64,000 nt of DNA from Paracoccaceae bacterium (GTDB lineage Bacteria; Pseudomonadota; Alphaproteobacteria; Rhodobacterales; Rhodobacteraceae): the NCBI GenBank assembly GCA_030750975.1, contig JASMHC010000010.1, positions 29,683-93,682 of the forward strand, read 5' to 3'. The translations under genes were made by a program, and so were the position numbers. This document shows positions 1-10,317 of the stretch, in pieces (positions within the stretch are counted from its first letter, which is position 1; every line of letters starts with the position of its first letter). Under the pieces are notes generated by a model. It made no database searches. It saw nothing but the letters and a program-made list of their open reading frames with translations, and was not told the origin of the DNA.

Positions 1-118
1 TGCGGCCGCGCGCACGACGTGCGTTCAGGATCTTGCGGCCAGCTTTGGTGGCCATGCGAGCGCGGAAACCGTGGCGGCGCTTGCGTACCAGGTTCGAGGG
101 TTGATAGGTGCGTTTCAT
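1..118 (-). CDS. rpmH: Ribosomal protein L34, 3' end cut off by the window edge
   Basis: Large-subunit ribosomal protein L34, a very basic protein of about 44 residues. The 39 readable codons start [19 protein letters not shown] and continue with the family's ATKAGRKIL segment and a run of Arg residues, so the identification is secure. The C-terminal few residues lie beyond base 1. The start ATG (read on the minus strand from base 118) has a GGAG ribosome site just upstream. In most bacteria rnpA follows rpmH; that would lie outside the window to the left. Confidence 0.97.
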
Positions 119-188
119 CGCTCCGTCTCCGTCTTGGCGGTCAGCCGCGCGGGGAATCGCGCGAAAACCGTGAATGTTCGAAGCCCGC

Positions 189-217
189 TCTATAGGCAGG
201 GTTCGGATATATGTCAA
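189..217 (-). promoter_or_regulatory. Sigma-70-type promoter of rpmH
   Basis: Read on the minus strand, a perfect TTGACA (217-212) is followed after exactly 17 bases by TATAGA (194-189), upstream of the rpmH start at 118. This leaves a 5' leader of about 60 bases. Near-consensus spacing and boxes are seen directly; activity is inferred. Confidence 0.8.
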
Positions 218-362
218 ACTGCTGTTACAGGAATTCCGTGAATTTCTGCGGCTTTGGCGGGGAATATTTCAATCCGCCCGATTGCGAAAGCAAAAACGCA
301 GTAAAATGTCACCTCGGATCACTGCCGCGTGATCAGACTGTTCTTTTGCGCAGCCGCGTATC

Positions 363-1118
363 ATGTTGTCGTTGAAAGATTTTCCCGCTGTGAAGGGCCG
401 AGCATTGGAACTGGTGCGACAAAAAATGATCAAGGCCGTGCCGATCTGTGTCATCGGGGTTGTCGCGGTTTTGGGGTTTGTGTTTCTGCGCGACTATCTC
501 AGCTTTGAAGCCCTGGCGCAGAACCGCCATGCGCTCGAGGCGTTTCGGGATGCCAATTACGCCGCTGCGGTCCTGGTGTTCATGCTGATCTATGTCTTGA
601 TCGTCGCCTTTTCGCTGCCCGGCGCAACCATCGCCACCCTGACCGGAGGGTTTTTGTTCGGCGCTCTTTACGGCACGCTGTTCAACGTGGTCGCGGCCAC
701 CATCGGCGCGACGGCGATTTTCATGGCGGCGAAAACCGGGATGGGCGACCGGCTGGCGGCAAAAATGGATGCGTCTCAGGGGCGCTGGCACGCGATCAAG
801 GCGGAAATCGACGATGACCAGTGGTCGATCCTTTTCATCATGCGGCTGGTGCCGGTGATCCCGTTCTTTGTGGCCAATGTTCTGCCGGCGCTGGTCGGGG
901 TGCCGCTGTCGCGCTATGTGATTTCCACCTTTGTCGGGATCATTCCGGGCGGGGCGGTCTATACCTCGGTCGGGGCGGGTCTGGGGTCGGTCTTCGACCG
1001 TGGGGAAAAACCCGATCTGGGCATTATCTTCGAGCCGCAGATATTGCTGCCGCTGCTGGGGCTGGCCACTTTATCGCTGCTGCCGGTCATTATCCGAAAA
1101 TTCCGCAAGGGGATCTGA
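363..1118 (+). CDS. TVP38/TMEM64 family (VTT domain) membrane protein
   Basis: Integral inner-membrane protein of the SNARE-associated/VTT (DedA-like) superfamily. Hydrophobic segments are seen near residues 25-45, 65-85, 95-130 and at the C-terminus (about 225-245). The family signature region FSLPGATIATLTGGFLFG and the later MRLVPVIPFFVANVLPAL re-entrant segment are both present. Family members are implicated in lipid or small-molecule movement across membranes; the substrate here is unknown. The start at 363 has no clear ribosome site, and an ATG at 429 (MIKAVPICV) is an equally plausible start. The stop is immediately followed by the start of the flavoprotein gene, so the two are probably cotranscribed. 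Confidence 0.85.
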   Translation: MLSLKDFPAVKGRALELVRQKMIKAVPICVIGVVAVLGFVFLRDYLSFEALAQNRHALEAFRDANYAAAVLVFMLIYVLIVAFSLPGATIATLTGGFLFGALYGTLFNVVAATIGATAIFMAAKTGMGDRLAAKMDASQGRWHAIKAEIDDDQWSILFIMRLVPVIPFFVANVLPALVGVPLSRYVISTFVGIIPGGAVYTSVGAGLGSVFDRGEKPDLGIIFEPQILLPLLGLATLSLLPVIIRKFRKGI

Positions 1119-2489
1119 ATGGAACGCATCAAATGTGATCTTCTGGTGATCGGAGCCGGGTCGGGCGGGCTGTCCGTCGCCGCCGGAGCCGCCCAGATGG
1201 GCGCCAGAGTGGTTTTGCTGGAAGGCGGCAAGATGGGGGGGGATTGTCTGAACTACGGCTGTGTGCCCTCGAAATCTTTGCTGGCGATGGGCAAGAAGGC
1301 ACTGACCGGGGATGTGAGCTATGCGCAGGCCATGGGCCATGTGCAGCGGGTGATCGACACAATCGCGCCGGTGGACAGCCAGGACCGGTTTGAGGGTCTG
1401 GGCGTGCGGGTGATCCGCGACTTTGGCCGCTTTGTCGGGCGAAACACGGTTGAGGCGGGCAACCACCTGATCAAGGCCCGCCGGATCGTGATCGCCACCG
1501 GATCGTCCCCGATGGTGCCGCCGATCCCGGGCTTGGAAAGCGTGCCGTATCTGACCAATGAAACCCTGTGGCAGGTGACGCAGAAGCCCGCGCATCTGAT
1601 CATCATCGGCGCAGGCCATATCGGCGCCGAGCTGGCTCAGGCGCATATCCGGCTGGGCAGCAAGGTCACGGTGATCGAGGCTGACAGGGCGCTGGGCCAT
1701 GCTGATCCGGAATGCGCAAAGCTGGTTCTGGACAGGTTACGGGCCGAAGGCGTCACCTTGCTGGAAGGGGTCAGTGCCACCGGGGTCGAGGCCGGACCCG
1801 TCGTCGCCCTGTCGGACGGGCGCAAAATCAGCGGCAGTCACCTGCTGATCGCCACGGGGCGGGTGCCGAATACCGACGCTCTGAACCTGCCAGCGGCGGG
1901 GATCACGACCGAGGGCCGCACCATCCGCGTGGATGCGCAGCTGAAGACATCCAACCGCAAGGTCTATGCCATCGGCGATGTGACCGGCCTGCTGCCTTTC
2001 ACCCACACCGCCGGTTATCACGCGGGCGTTGTCATTCGTTCGGCCCTGTTCGGCCTGCCGGCCAAGGCCAGCCACGCCCATATCCCCACGGCGACCTATA
2101 CCCAGCCCGAACTGGCCCAGATCGGCCCGACCGAGGCCGAGGCCCGCCAGCAATATGGCGACAGGCTCGAGGTTGCGCGCTTTGATATCCATCACAATGA
2201 CCGGGCGATTGCCGAGGACAGGGCCGAAGGGTTGATCAAGCTCATGGTGGTCAGGGGCCGCCCCGTCGGGGTTTCCATCGTCGGCGATCAGGCGGGCGAG
2301 CTGATCGCGCTTTGGTCGCTGGCGATTGCCAACCGGATGAAGATGTCCGGGATATCGGCGATGGTTGCGCCATACCCGACCTATGCGGAAATCAACAAAC
2401 GCGCGGCGGGGGCCTATTTCACACCGCGTTTGTTTGATAACCCTACGGTGAAACGGGCGGTCGGGCTGGTCCAGCGGCTTCTGCCCTGA
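1119..2489 (+). CDS. FAD/NAD(P)-dependent disulfide-reductase-like oxidoreductase
   Basis: Class I pyridine-nucleotide disulfide oxidoreductase of 456 residues, like mercuric reductase or dihydrolipoamide dehydrogenase. Seen: an FAD-binding GAGSGG near residues 12-17, the redox-active pair C43/C48 in GGDCLNYGCVPSK, an NAD(P)-binding IIGAGHIGAELA in the middle, and the second FAD motif AIGDVTG. The C-terminal dimer domain reads VAPYPTYAEINKR, so the usual catalytic His of the His-Glu pair appears replaced by Tyr. The substrate is therefore unlikely to be ordinary lipoamide. It follows the TVP38-type gene without a gap and precedes a histidine kinase by 14 bases, suggesting one operon. Confidence 0.85.
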   Translation: MERIKCDLLVIGAGSGGLSVAAGAAQMGARVVLLEGGKMGGDCLNYGCVPSKSLLAMGKKALTGDVSYAQAMGHVQRVIDTIAPVDSQDRFEGLGVRVIRDFGRFVGRNTVEAGNHLIKARRIVIATGSSPMVPPIPGLESVPYLTNETLWQVTQKPAHLIIIGAGHIGAELAQAHIRLGSKVTVIEADRALGHADPECAKLVLDRLRAEGVTLLEGVSATGVEAGPVVALSDGRKISGSHLLIATGRVPNTDALNLPAAGITTEGRTIRVDAQLKTSNRKVYAIGDVTGLLPFTHTAGYHAGVVIRSALFGLPAKASHAHIPTATYTQPELAQIGPTEAEARQQYGDRLEVARFDIHHNDRAIAEDRAEGLIKLMVVRGRPVGVSIVGDQAGELIALWSLAIANRMKMSGISAMVAPYPTYAEINKRAAGAYFTPRLFDNPTVKRAVGLVQRLLP

Positions 2490-2503
2490 GTTTCGGAGGC
2501 ACA

Positions 2504-3892
2504 ATGCTGAACACCTTGTCAGGACGGTTTCTGATTTTGACCATCATCTTCGTGATGCTGGCGGAAGTCCTGATTTTCGTCCCCTCGGTGGCCCGGTTCC
2601 GCGAAGAGTTCTACCTGTCGCATCTCGAACGGGCGCAGATCGCATCCCTGACCCTGCTGGCCAATGACATGCTGGACCCCGCGCTCGAGGCGGAATTGCT
2701 GACCAATGCGGGGGTCTATAACGTGGTTCTTTACCGCGACGAGATCCGCCAGCTGGCGCTGTCATCGCCGATCCCCGAAATGGTGTCCAAGGCCTATGAC
2801 CTGCGCGATGCCAGCGCCTATGTGCTGATCCGCGACGCGCTGGGCCGCATCCTTGAACCCGACAATGAAATCGTCCGTGTCATGGGAACCCCGGTGCAGC
2901 AAGGCGGGCTGGTGATCGAAGTGACGATGGGAACCGACGGTTTGCGCAAGGCGATGATCGCCTATGGGCTGAACATCCTCGGCCTGTCCTTTGTCATATC
3001 CATCGTCACGGCGGGGCTGTTGTTCTTCGCTGTCCGGCGGCTTTTGGTGCGGCCAATCGAGAAGCTGGTTGAAAACATGCAAGCCTATGCCGCCGAACCA
3101 CAGGACAGGCGGCGGATCATCCGGCCCGCAACCTCGGCGGTTGAGCTGCGGCAGGCCGAAGAGGCGCTGCACGGGCTGCAATCGGACCTGACGCAATCGC
3201 TCAAGCAGCGCGAACGGCTGGCACAGCTGGGCGAGGCGGTGGCCAAGATCAGCCATGACCTGCGCAATATCCTGACCTCGGCCCAGCTGTTCACCGACCG
3301 CATCGAAAGCAGCGAAGACCCGCTGGTCCGCCGTCTGGCGCCCAAGCTTGAAGGGTCGATCCGCCGCGCGGTGTCGCTGTGCGAAAACACCCTGTCCTTC
3401 GGCCGCGCCGAAGAACCGGCGCCGATGATCAGCCGTTTCGCACTGGCCAATCTGGTCGGCGACGTGATCGAGGCCGAACGTCTGGCGGATCAGGACCATC
3501 CGCTCAGCTATGCCGAAGATATTCCCGCCGGTCTGATGATCAGCGCCGATGCCGAACAGATGTTCCGGGTGATTTCAAACCTCGTGCGCAATGCGCGGCA
3601 GGCGATTGTCGCCTCGGGGCAGCCGGGCGAGATTGCCGTATCGGCCAGCGAAACCGATACCCATTGGCTGATCCGCGTCAGCGACACCGGCCCCGGGCTG
3701 CCCGAGAAAGCCAGAACACATCTGTTCCAGCCGTTTCAGGGCAATGTCCGAAAAGGCGGGGCCGGGCTGGGGCTGGCCATCGCGCAGGAACTGGTGAAGG
3801 GCCATGGCGGCAAGCTGGATCTGGACTATTCGACAGATCAGGGCAGCGCTTTCGTCATCCGCCTGCCCGTCGGGGGCGCAACTTTTTCCTGA
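2504..3892 (+). CDS. Membrane sensor histidine kinase
   Basis: Two-component sensor kinase of 462 residues. A transmembrane segment near residues 8-28, an extracytoplasmic sensor region to about 150, and a second membrane segment near 155-178 are followed by a HAMP-like linker (RRLLVRPIEKL). The phosphoacceptor is H251 in ISHDLRNILTS. The ATPase domain has the N box around N359-N363, the G1 box DTGPG at 394-398 and the G2 box GGAGLGLAIA from about 418. A GGAGG ribosome site precedes the start. No response regulator gene is adjacent, so the kinase is an orphan here. The signal is unknown; its neighbours suggest a redox or membrane cue, which is inference. Confidence 0.88.
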   Translation: MLNTLSGRFLILTIIFVMLAEVLIFVPSVARFREEFYLSHLERAQIASLTLLANDMLDPALEAELLTNAGVYNVVLYRDEIRQLALSSPIPEMVSKAYDLRDASAYVLIRDALGRILEPDNEIVRVMGTPVQQGGLVIEVTMGTDGLRKAMIAYGLNILGLSFVISIVTAGLLFFAVRRLLVRPIEKLVENMQAYAAEPQDRRRIIRPATSAVELRQAEEALHGLQSDLTQSLKQRERLAQLGEAVAKISHDLRNILTSAQLFTDRIESSEDPLVRRLAPKLEGSIRRAVSLCENTLSFGRAEEPAPMISRFALANLVGDVIEAERLADQDHPLSYAEDIPAGLMISADAEQMFRVISNLVRNARQAIVASGQPGEIAVSASETDTHWLIRVSDTGPGLPEKARTHLFQPFQGNVRKGGAGLGLAIAQELVKGHGGKLDLDYSTDQGSAFVIRLPVGGATFS

Positions 3893-3948
3893 ATATGTCA
3901 AAGTCCCCCTTGCACAGGTTTTCGCAAAGGTCTAAACGCCACCCTCAC

Positions 3949-4025
3949 GGACCGATAGCTCAGCTGGATAGAGTACTTGACTACGAATCAAGGGGTCGGG
4001 GGTTCGAATCCTCCTCGGTCCGCCA
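3949..4025 (+). tRNA. tRNA-Arg(ACG)
   Basis: A 77-base cloverleaf: acceptor GGACCGA pairs with TCGGTCC, followed by discriminator G and an encoded CCA. The anticodon stem CTTGA/TCAAG holds the loop CTACGAA, giving anticodon ACG (bases 3983-3985), which is read as ICG after deamination. The T loop GTTCGAATC is present. Confidence 0.96.
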
Positions 4026-4245
4026 TCCTCCCCGACGGGATGTGATGGCCCCCAACTTTCCCTCATCTGTTGAGATTGTTCGGCAGTTCGTTTCCGGCAA
4101 GCGGTGTGGTTTGGTCCGGTCGCGCCTCTGACTTTCTCGCGCCATCCGGTCACACCCCTTCACCACTGCGCGATCTTTGTGACAGCCCGTAGGCAAGCCT
4201 GCGCTGGCGGCCTATTCTTGGCTTGAACATGCACCGGAGGGACAG

Positions 4246-4698
4246 ATGTATTTGACACGCCGCACGATGATCACCGGCCTCGCGGCCACAGGCGCATTTG
4301 CACCAACCGCGCTTTGGGCCAGGGAACCCGACGTGTTCCAGACCAACGGCGTGGCGATCAATGGCACTGATCCGGTGGTTTATTTTACCGACGGCAAACC
4401 GGATTCGATTTTCAATGCCCATCGCGCCCAGTGGAACGGGGCGGAATGGCATTTCGACAGCGCTGAAAACGCCCAAACCTTCATCGCTGATCCCGAAGCC
4501 TATGCACCGGTATTCGGCGGCTATTGCGCCTATGCGGCCTCGCTCGGGTATCTGGCCAAAACGGTGCCCGAGGCCTGGACGATCTATGAGGGCAAGCTTT
4601 ATCTCAACGCCAGCCTGCGGGCGCGGGAATTGTGGCGGCGTGATATCCCCGGCAATATTGCCAAGGGTCAGGCCAACTGGCCGGCGATCCTGGGATAG
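4246..4698 (+). CDS. YHS-domain protein with twin-arginine-like leader
   Basis: A 150-residue protein. The N-terminus YLTRRTMITGLAATGAFAPTALWA looks like a twin-arginine export signal, with cleavage near residue 25. The mature part matches the small YHS domain (NGTDPVVYF... HFDSAENAQTFIADPEAYAPVFGGYCAYA), a fold often bound to heme, copper or other metals in exported proteins. The family is largely uncharacterised; metal handling in the periplasm is inference. A good GGAGGG ribosome site sits just upstream. It lies between two arginine tRNA genes and is followed 58 bases later by a glutamine amidotransferase gene. Confidence 0.8.
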   Translation: MYLTRRTMITGLAATGAFAPTALWAREPDVFQTNGVAINGTDPVVYFTDGKPDSIFNAHRAQWNGAEWHFDSAENAQTFIADPEAYAPVFGGYCAYAASLGYLAKTVPEAWTIYEGKLYLNASLRARELWRRDIPGNIAKGQANWPAILG

Positions 4699-4756
4699 GG
4701 CTGCTGCTTCGGGCAGGTCTCTTGACCCCTTCGCGGCAGCACGGTAGCCGGATGGG

Positions 4757-5518
4757 ATGAAACCGTTTCTGATCCTGCAACTGCGCCCCGAAGACGAAGC
4801 CGCCGACAATGAGTTCGCGGCGTTCCTTGAAAAGGGCGGTTTTTCCCCTGACGAAGTTCAGCGCATCCGGCTGGACCAGCACCCGCTTCCCGACAACCTG
4901 AACCTTGATGATTATTCCGGCATAATCGTCGGCGGCGGTCCGGGCTGTGTCTCGGACCCGCTGGACGGCAAGGACCCGGTTGAGAAGCGGATCGAGGACG
5001 AGATCATGGGCCTGATGCCCGAGATATGCGCCCGCGATGTTCCGTTTCTGGGATGCTGCTATGGGATGGGCATTCTTGGCCATCACCTGTCGCCCGGTGT
5101 CGTGTCGAAAGCGCGTTTCGGCGAACCGGTCGGAGGCGTGGATTGCGCCTTGACCGACGCCGGCCGGTCGGACCCGCTGATGGTGGGCGTGCCAGACAGG
5201 TTCCGCGCTTTGGTCGGCCACAAAGAGGCGGTGCAATCCTTGCCCGAAGGGGCGGTGCATCTGGTCAGCTCAGGCCCGGCACCATATCAGATGCTGCGCT
5301 GCGGGCAGAATGTCTATGCCACGCAATTCCACCCCGAGGCGGACGCGAAAGGATTTGAAACGCGCATCCATATCTACAAACACAAGGGCTATTTCCCGCC
5401 CGAGACAGCGGATGACCTGATCCGGCAAATCCACAAGGAAGACATCCGCTTCCCCGAGATGATCCTGAGAAATTTCCGCACGAGATACGCGGCGGGGCGT
5501 GACAATGGCGATCCCTGA
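4757..5518 (+). CDS. Class I glutamine amidotransferase-like protein
   Basis: A 253-residue stand-alone class I glutaminase-fold protein, related to the GMP-synthase amidotransferase half. The nucleophile elbow GCCYG places the catalytic Cys at 101, and the His-x-Glu pair lies in ATQFHPEAD near residue 194. An oxyanion-loop GGGPGCVSDP is seen near residue 59. Such proteins often hydrolyse gamma-glutamyl compounds or serve an unlinked synthase; the partner is unknown. The 3' end is unusual: the final codons and stop run into the convergent tRNA-Arg(TCT) gene, overlapping by 13 bases. Confidence 0.82.
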   Translation: MKPFLILQLRPEDEAADNEFAAFLEKGGFSPDEVQRIRLDQHPLPDNLNLDDYSGIIVGGGPGCVSDPLDGKDPVEKRIEDEIMGLMPEICARDVPFLGCCYGMGILGHHLSPGVVSKARFGEPVGGVDCALTDAGRSDPLMVGVPDRFRALVGHKEAVQSLPEGAVHLVSSGPAPYQMLRCGQNVYATQFHPEADAKGFETRIHIYKHKGYFPPETADDLIRQIHKEDIRFPEMILRNFRTRYAAGRDNGDP

Positions 5519-5582
5519 AGGACTCGAACCCTCAACCTGCTGATTAGAAGTCAGCTGCTCTATCCAGTTGAGCTAAGGGACC
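5506..5582 (-). tRNA. tRNA-Arg(TCT)
   Basis: Read on the minus strand: acceptor GGTCCCT pairs with AGGGATC (one G-U pair), then discriminator G and an encoded CCA (bases 5508-5506). The anticodon stem GCTGA/TCAGC encloses the loop CTTCTAA, giving anticodon TCT. The T arm GGTTCGAGTCC is present. Its 3' end overlaps the stop codon region of the convergent amidotransferase gene. Confidence 0.95.
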
Positions 5583-5649
5583 GCTGGGCTGCCTTCTCGG
5601 ACAAGTTGGCGGGCAATTCAAGCACCTGATGCAAAAAAGTCAGGTGTGA

Positions 5650-5961
5650 TCAGTGGGTCCAGGGGCCGCGCCGGTTGGTGGCGAAGTTTTCGCCATAGCC
5701 GCCCTTGCGGATATTCGGCTTACGGGTGTGGGGGTCGAACACCTGGGCGCTGATACCGTGATCGGCCGCGTATTCCAGTGCGGCCTCTTTGCTGTCGAAT
5801 TTCAGCTTGACCTGCGCTTGCGTATCCGAAGACGAGGTCCAGCCCATCAGCGGATCGATGTCACGGGCCGAGCTTTGGGCGAATTCGAGGATCCAGACTT
5901 TGGTTTTGCCCATGCCCGATTGCATGGCGTTGCGGGCGGGCTGGTAAATTCGTGCTTGCAT
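5650..5961 (-). CDS. NDUFS4-like accessory subunit of complex I (ETC complex I subunit conserved region)
   Basis: A 103-residue protein matching the alphaproteobacterial counterpart of mitochondrial complex I subunit NDUFS4 (18 kDa). Landmarks are ARIYQPARNAMQSG at the start, WILEF, the LMGWTSSSDTQAQ segment, and a C-terminal KPNIRKGGYGENF. Known role of the family: a peripheral subunit stabilising the NADH-binding module. The chosen start (base 5961) has GGAG ten bases upstream; an upstream in-frame ATG at 6012 would add 17 atypical residues. The gene lies 22 kb away from the nuo operon it probably serves. Confidence 0.88.
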   Translation of the reverse strand: MQARIYQPARNAMQSGMGKTKVWILEFAQSSARDIDPLMGWTSSSDTQAQVKLKFDSKEAALEYAADHGISAQVFDPHTRKPNIRKGGYGENFATNRRGPWTH

Positions 5962-6024
5962 GGCTGACTCCGGGTTTGTACCGCTTATCCCGAAAATCCG
6001 GGCCGGGATCAAGGTGGCAATCGT

Positions 6025-6092
6025 GCGAAACCTGTTGATCCGGTGGGCGTTTCAATATCAACTTGTGCCGCAGGTTCGTTTCGAGACGCTTT
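6025..6092 (+). repeat. Short interspersed element, copy 1
   Basis: Bases 6035-6092 match 14066-14123 at roughly 78% by hand alignment with no gaps, including TTTCAA, ATCAACTTGTG, CAGGTT and an ACGCTT end. An arm GCGAAACCTGTTGA (6025-6038) also occurs in front of uvrB at 7373. The element has GTTTC / GAGAC arms in inverted orientation. Function unknown. Confidence 0.55.
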
Positions 6093-6246
6093 GGACGGGG
6101 GCAAATGACGCGGGCCTATTGGGCCGAAGCGCGCAACAGTCTGTTTCCATTTTGTAAAAGCCCGATAACTTGAATGTGTTAACCTTACCGCTTAACATTC
6201 AGCCCTGCCTTTGCGAGCTGTGAGCAGAGGCTGTGGGGGTAATGAT

Positions 6247-7257
6247 ATGGGACTTTTGACCGCTCTGCTCGGGCTGTGGGGGCTGTCCTTTCTGATTTCA
6301 AAAATCGATTTTGGAAGCGACACCACCAGCGACACCAGTGATGACGATGGACGCATCAATGTTGGCGCGGAAAATCAGGTAACATCCGGATCGACCGTGG
6401 AAGACATGATCTTCGGGACCGAGGGCAACGACACGATCGAGGCCCTTGGCGGGGCCGATACGGTCTATGCCCGTGGCGGCGATGATGTTGTGTCGGGCGG
6501 TGCGGGCGACGACCGCGTGTTTCTGGGGGCGGGCAACGACGGCTGGAATGAAAGCGGCATTTCCCAATCCGGCGACAGCGGTAATGATTTTGTCCGCGGG
6601 GGTGCGGGCAGCGATCTGATCCGTGGCGCCTCGGGCGATGACACGCTGTTCGGCGATACCGGTGATGACGTCATTTACGGCCATAACGGCGCGGATTCGA
6701 TAAGTGGCGGGTTCGGCAATGATTATATCGGGGCCGGTGACGGTAACGATACGGTGCTTGGCGGCGAGGGTAATGATGATCTGCGCGGTGCGGGTGGCGA
6801 TGACCTGATCCGCGGCGGGACCGGTGACGACAATCTGAATGGCGGTGCCGGGGCCGACACGCTTTTGGGCGAGGACGGCAATGACCGTTTCGTCATGGAT
6901 GACGGCGACCGGGCCGAAGGCGGCCGCGGCGATGACCGCTTTATCGTCTCTGGCGGGTCGGAAATCACCGGCGGCGGTGGAAATGACCGTATCTGGGCGC
7001 AATACGAGGCCGACTGGGCCGGGCCTGTTATCATCAAGGATTTCGATCCGACCGAGGACTTTTTGACCATCGACCCGATGGGCACGATACCGGGCGCGTC
7101 TTACAATGGCAGTGGCGAGCTTCTGGAAACGTCCTATCGCTTTGCCACGTCCGGTGGCCATACCGGGATTTATGTCGGTAGCGAACTGGTGGCGGTGATC
7201 GAAAACACCGCTCCGGGCGATTTTGATGCGGGCAATCTGCTGCTGGTCCACGCCTGA
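6247..7257 (+). CDS. RTX-type calcium-binding repeat protein with hydrophobic N-terminus
   Basis: A 336-residue protein dominated by nonapeptide repeats of the GGxGxDxxx type (GGAGDDRVF, GGFGNDYIG, GGEGNDDLR, GGTGDDNLN, GGAGADTLL) from about residue 55 to 240. These form calcium-binding parallel beta-rolls. The chosen start (6247) gives a hydrophobic N-terminus MGLLTALLGLWGLSFLISK followed by an acidic linker GSDTTSDTSDDDG, resembling a membrane anchor rather than a cleaved signal. The C-terminal 80 residues end in DAGNLLLVHA. RTX proteins usually leave by type I secretion; no transporter is encoded nearby. A GGGGG-rich ribosome site lies 6-12 bases upstream. Function is unknown. Confidence 0.8.
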   Translation: MGLLTALLGLWGLSFLISKIDFGSDTTSDTSDDDGRINVGAENQVTSGSTVEDMIFGTEGNDTIEALGGADTVYARGGDDVVSGGAGDDRVFLGAGNDGWNESGISQSGDSGNDFVRGGAGSDLIRGASGDDTLFGDTGDDVIYGHNGADSISGGFGNDYIGAGDGNDTVLGGEGNDDLRGAGGDDLIRGGTGDDNLNGGAGADTLLGEDGNDRFVMDDGDRAEGGRGDDRFIVSGGSEITGGGGNDRIWAQYEADWAGPVIIKDFDPTEDFLTIDPMGTIPGASYNGSGELLETSYRFATSGGHTGIYVGSELVAVIENTAPGDFDAGNLLLVHA

Positions 7258-7283
7258 CCCTTGGGGCTGCCCGGCCCAAAGGG
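7258..7283 (+). terminator. Hairpin after the RTX gene
   Basis: CCCTTGGGGC (7258-7267) pairs with GCCCAAAGGG (7274-7283) over nine of ten positions with a six-base loop, directly after the stop codon. There is no proper T-run behind it, so it may be a weak terminator or an mRNA 3' stabiliser. Confidence 0.5.
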
Positions 7284-7372
7284 TTGCATCTTTGGCAGAT
7301 AAGAACAAATATGGAACTTGCGCCGATTGCGTTTCGTCCTAGTGCCAGGATACTGGTCCTTTGGCGGAACGC

Positions 7373-7394
7373 GCGAAACCTGTTGAAACGCTTT
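7373..7394 (+). repeat. Short interspersed element, truncated copy before uvrB
   Basis: GCGAAACCTGTTGA (7373-7386) is identical to the left arm of the element at 6025. It is joined directly to AACGCTTT, which resembles that element's right end. It looks like a centre-deleted copy 15 bases before the uvrB start; chance similarity cannot be excluded. Confidence 0.4.
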
Positions 7395-7408
7395 AATGCG
7401 AGTTTCCC

Positions 7409-9603
<2,195 letters not shown>

Positions 9604-9607
<4 letters not shown>

Positions 9608-10317
9608 AAACTACGCTTGAAAGGATCCTAGTAGAATATTTTGAAGGTAAAGGCCCGTTTTGCGGGCTTGGCTTTGATCGTAGTAAATTTCTATGGAAAA
9701 TACCGGCCAGACGTGAGTTTGAAGTTGATCTGTGTGGTGATGCTGCAAAGGACAACGTGACCCTAAGATACGCTTTTGAAACGTATTGGAAGGATAACCC
9801 TCATCGACACTACGAGCTTGCCCGTTGGGTGGTGAAGGAGTGGGGCAAAATACCTCGTCTCAGTGAAACAAATATTCACTCATTTACCAAACGCGCTGAA
9901 ACTCCACGAAATTTTACGCCAATAGATAATATTGCCAGTTATTCAAAAGTGCTTTCTTTCGTTTTCCCGGACCGTTATGCGATTTTTGATGCTCGAGTTT
10001 CTGCGAGTCTGAACGCTATTCAGCTTTTGTCGCAAACCGAAGGGGATCGAATGTGGTTTCCCAGGCTTCCAAGCCGGAACGCCGGAATAAAAGATTTCAA
10101 TAGTTCCCTGCCTGATTTCAAGGGCAAATTTCAAAATCGCTCTCAGAATTCGGGAAGTGAAATCCTACCTGATTTCGCATATGAAGAGTATGTTCACCAT
10201 CTACGTTATGTAAAAATGCACGTACAAGAATCTCGTGAATTGACTTGGTACGAGATGGCTTTGTTTTCGGACGCACCCAAGCTGGTTGAGTTGGCATCGA
10301 TACGCTTTCGCTCATAG
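9604..10317 (+). CDS. Uncharacterised protein, possible DNA-glycosylase-like (HhH) fold, horizontally acquired
   Basis: A 237-residue protein of unknown function. The segment [25 protein letters not shown] (about residues 114-138) resembles the helix-hairpin-helix/aspartate region of 8-oxoguanine-glycosylase-like proteins, in which an Asp follows the hairpin; this is a weak, by-eye similarity. The C-terminus has [12 protein letters not shown] and [14 protein letters not shown]. The gene is clearly A+T-richer than its surroundings (hand counts of two 60-base lines give 45% and 33% G+C). Its ATG overlaps the uvrB stop by four bases, so it is translationally coupled to a repair gene. No signal peptide or membrane segment is seen. 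Confidence 0.6.

Noticed and set aside
7258..7408. LexA/SOS box before uvrB
   Set aside because: I looked for the alphaproteobacterial GTTC-N7-GTTC pattern and its reverse and did not find it. GAAC and GTTTC words are present but not correctly spaced.
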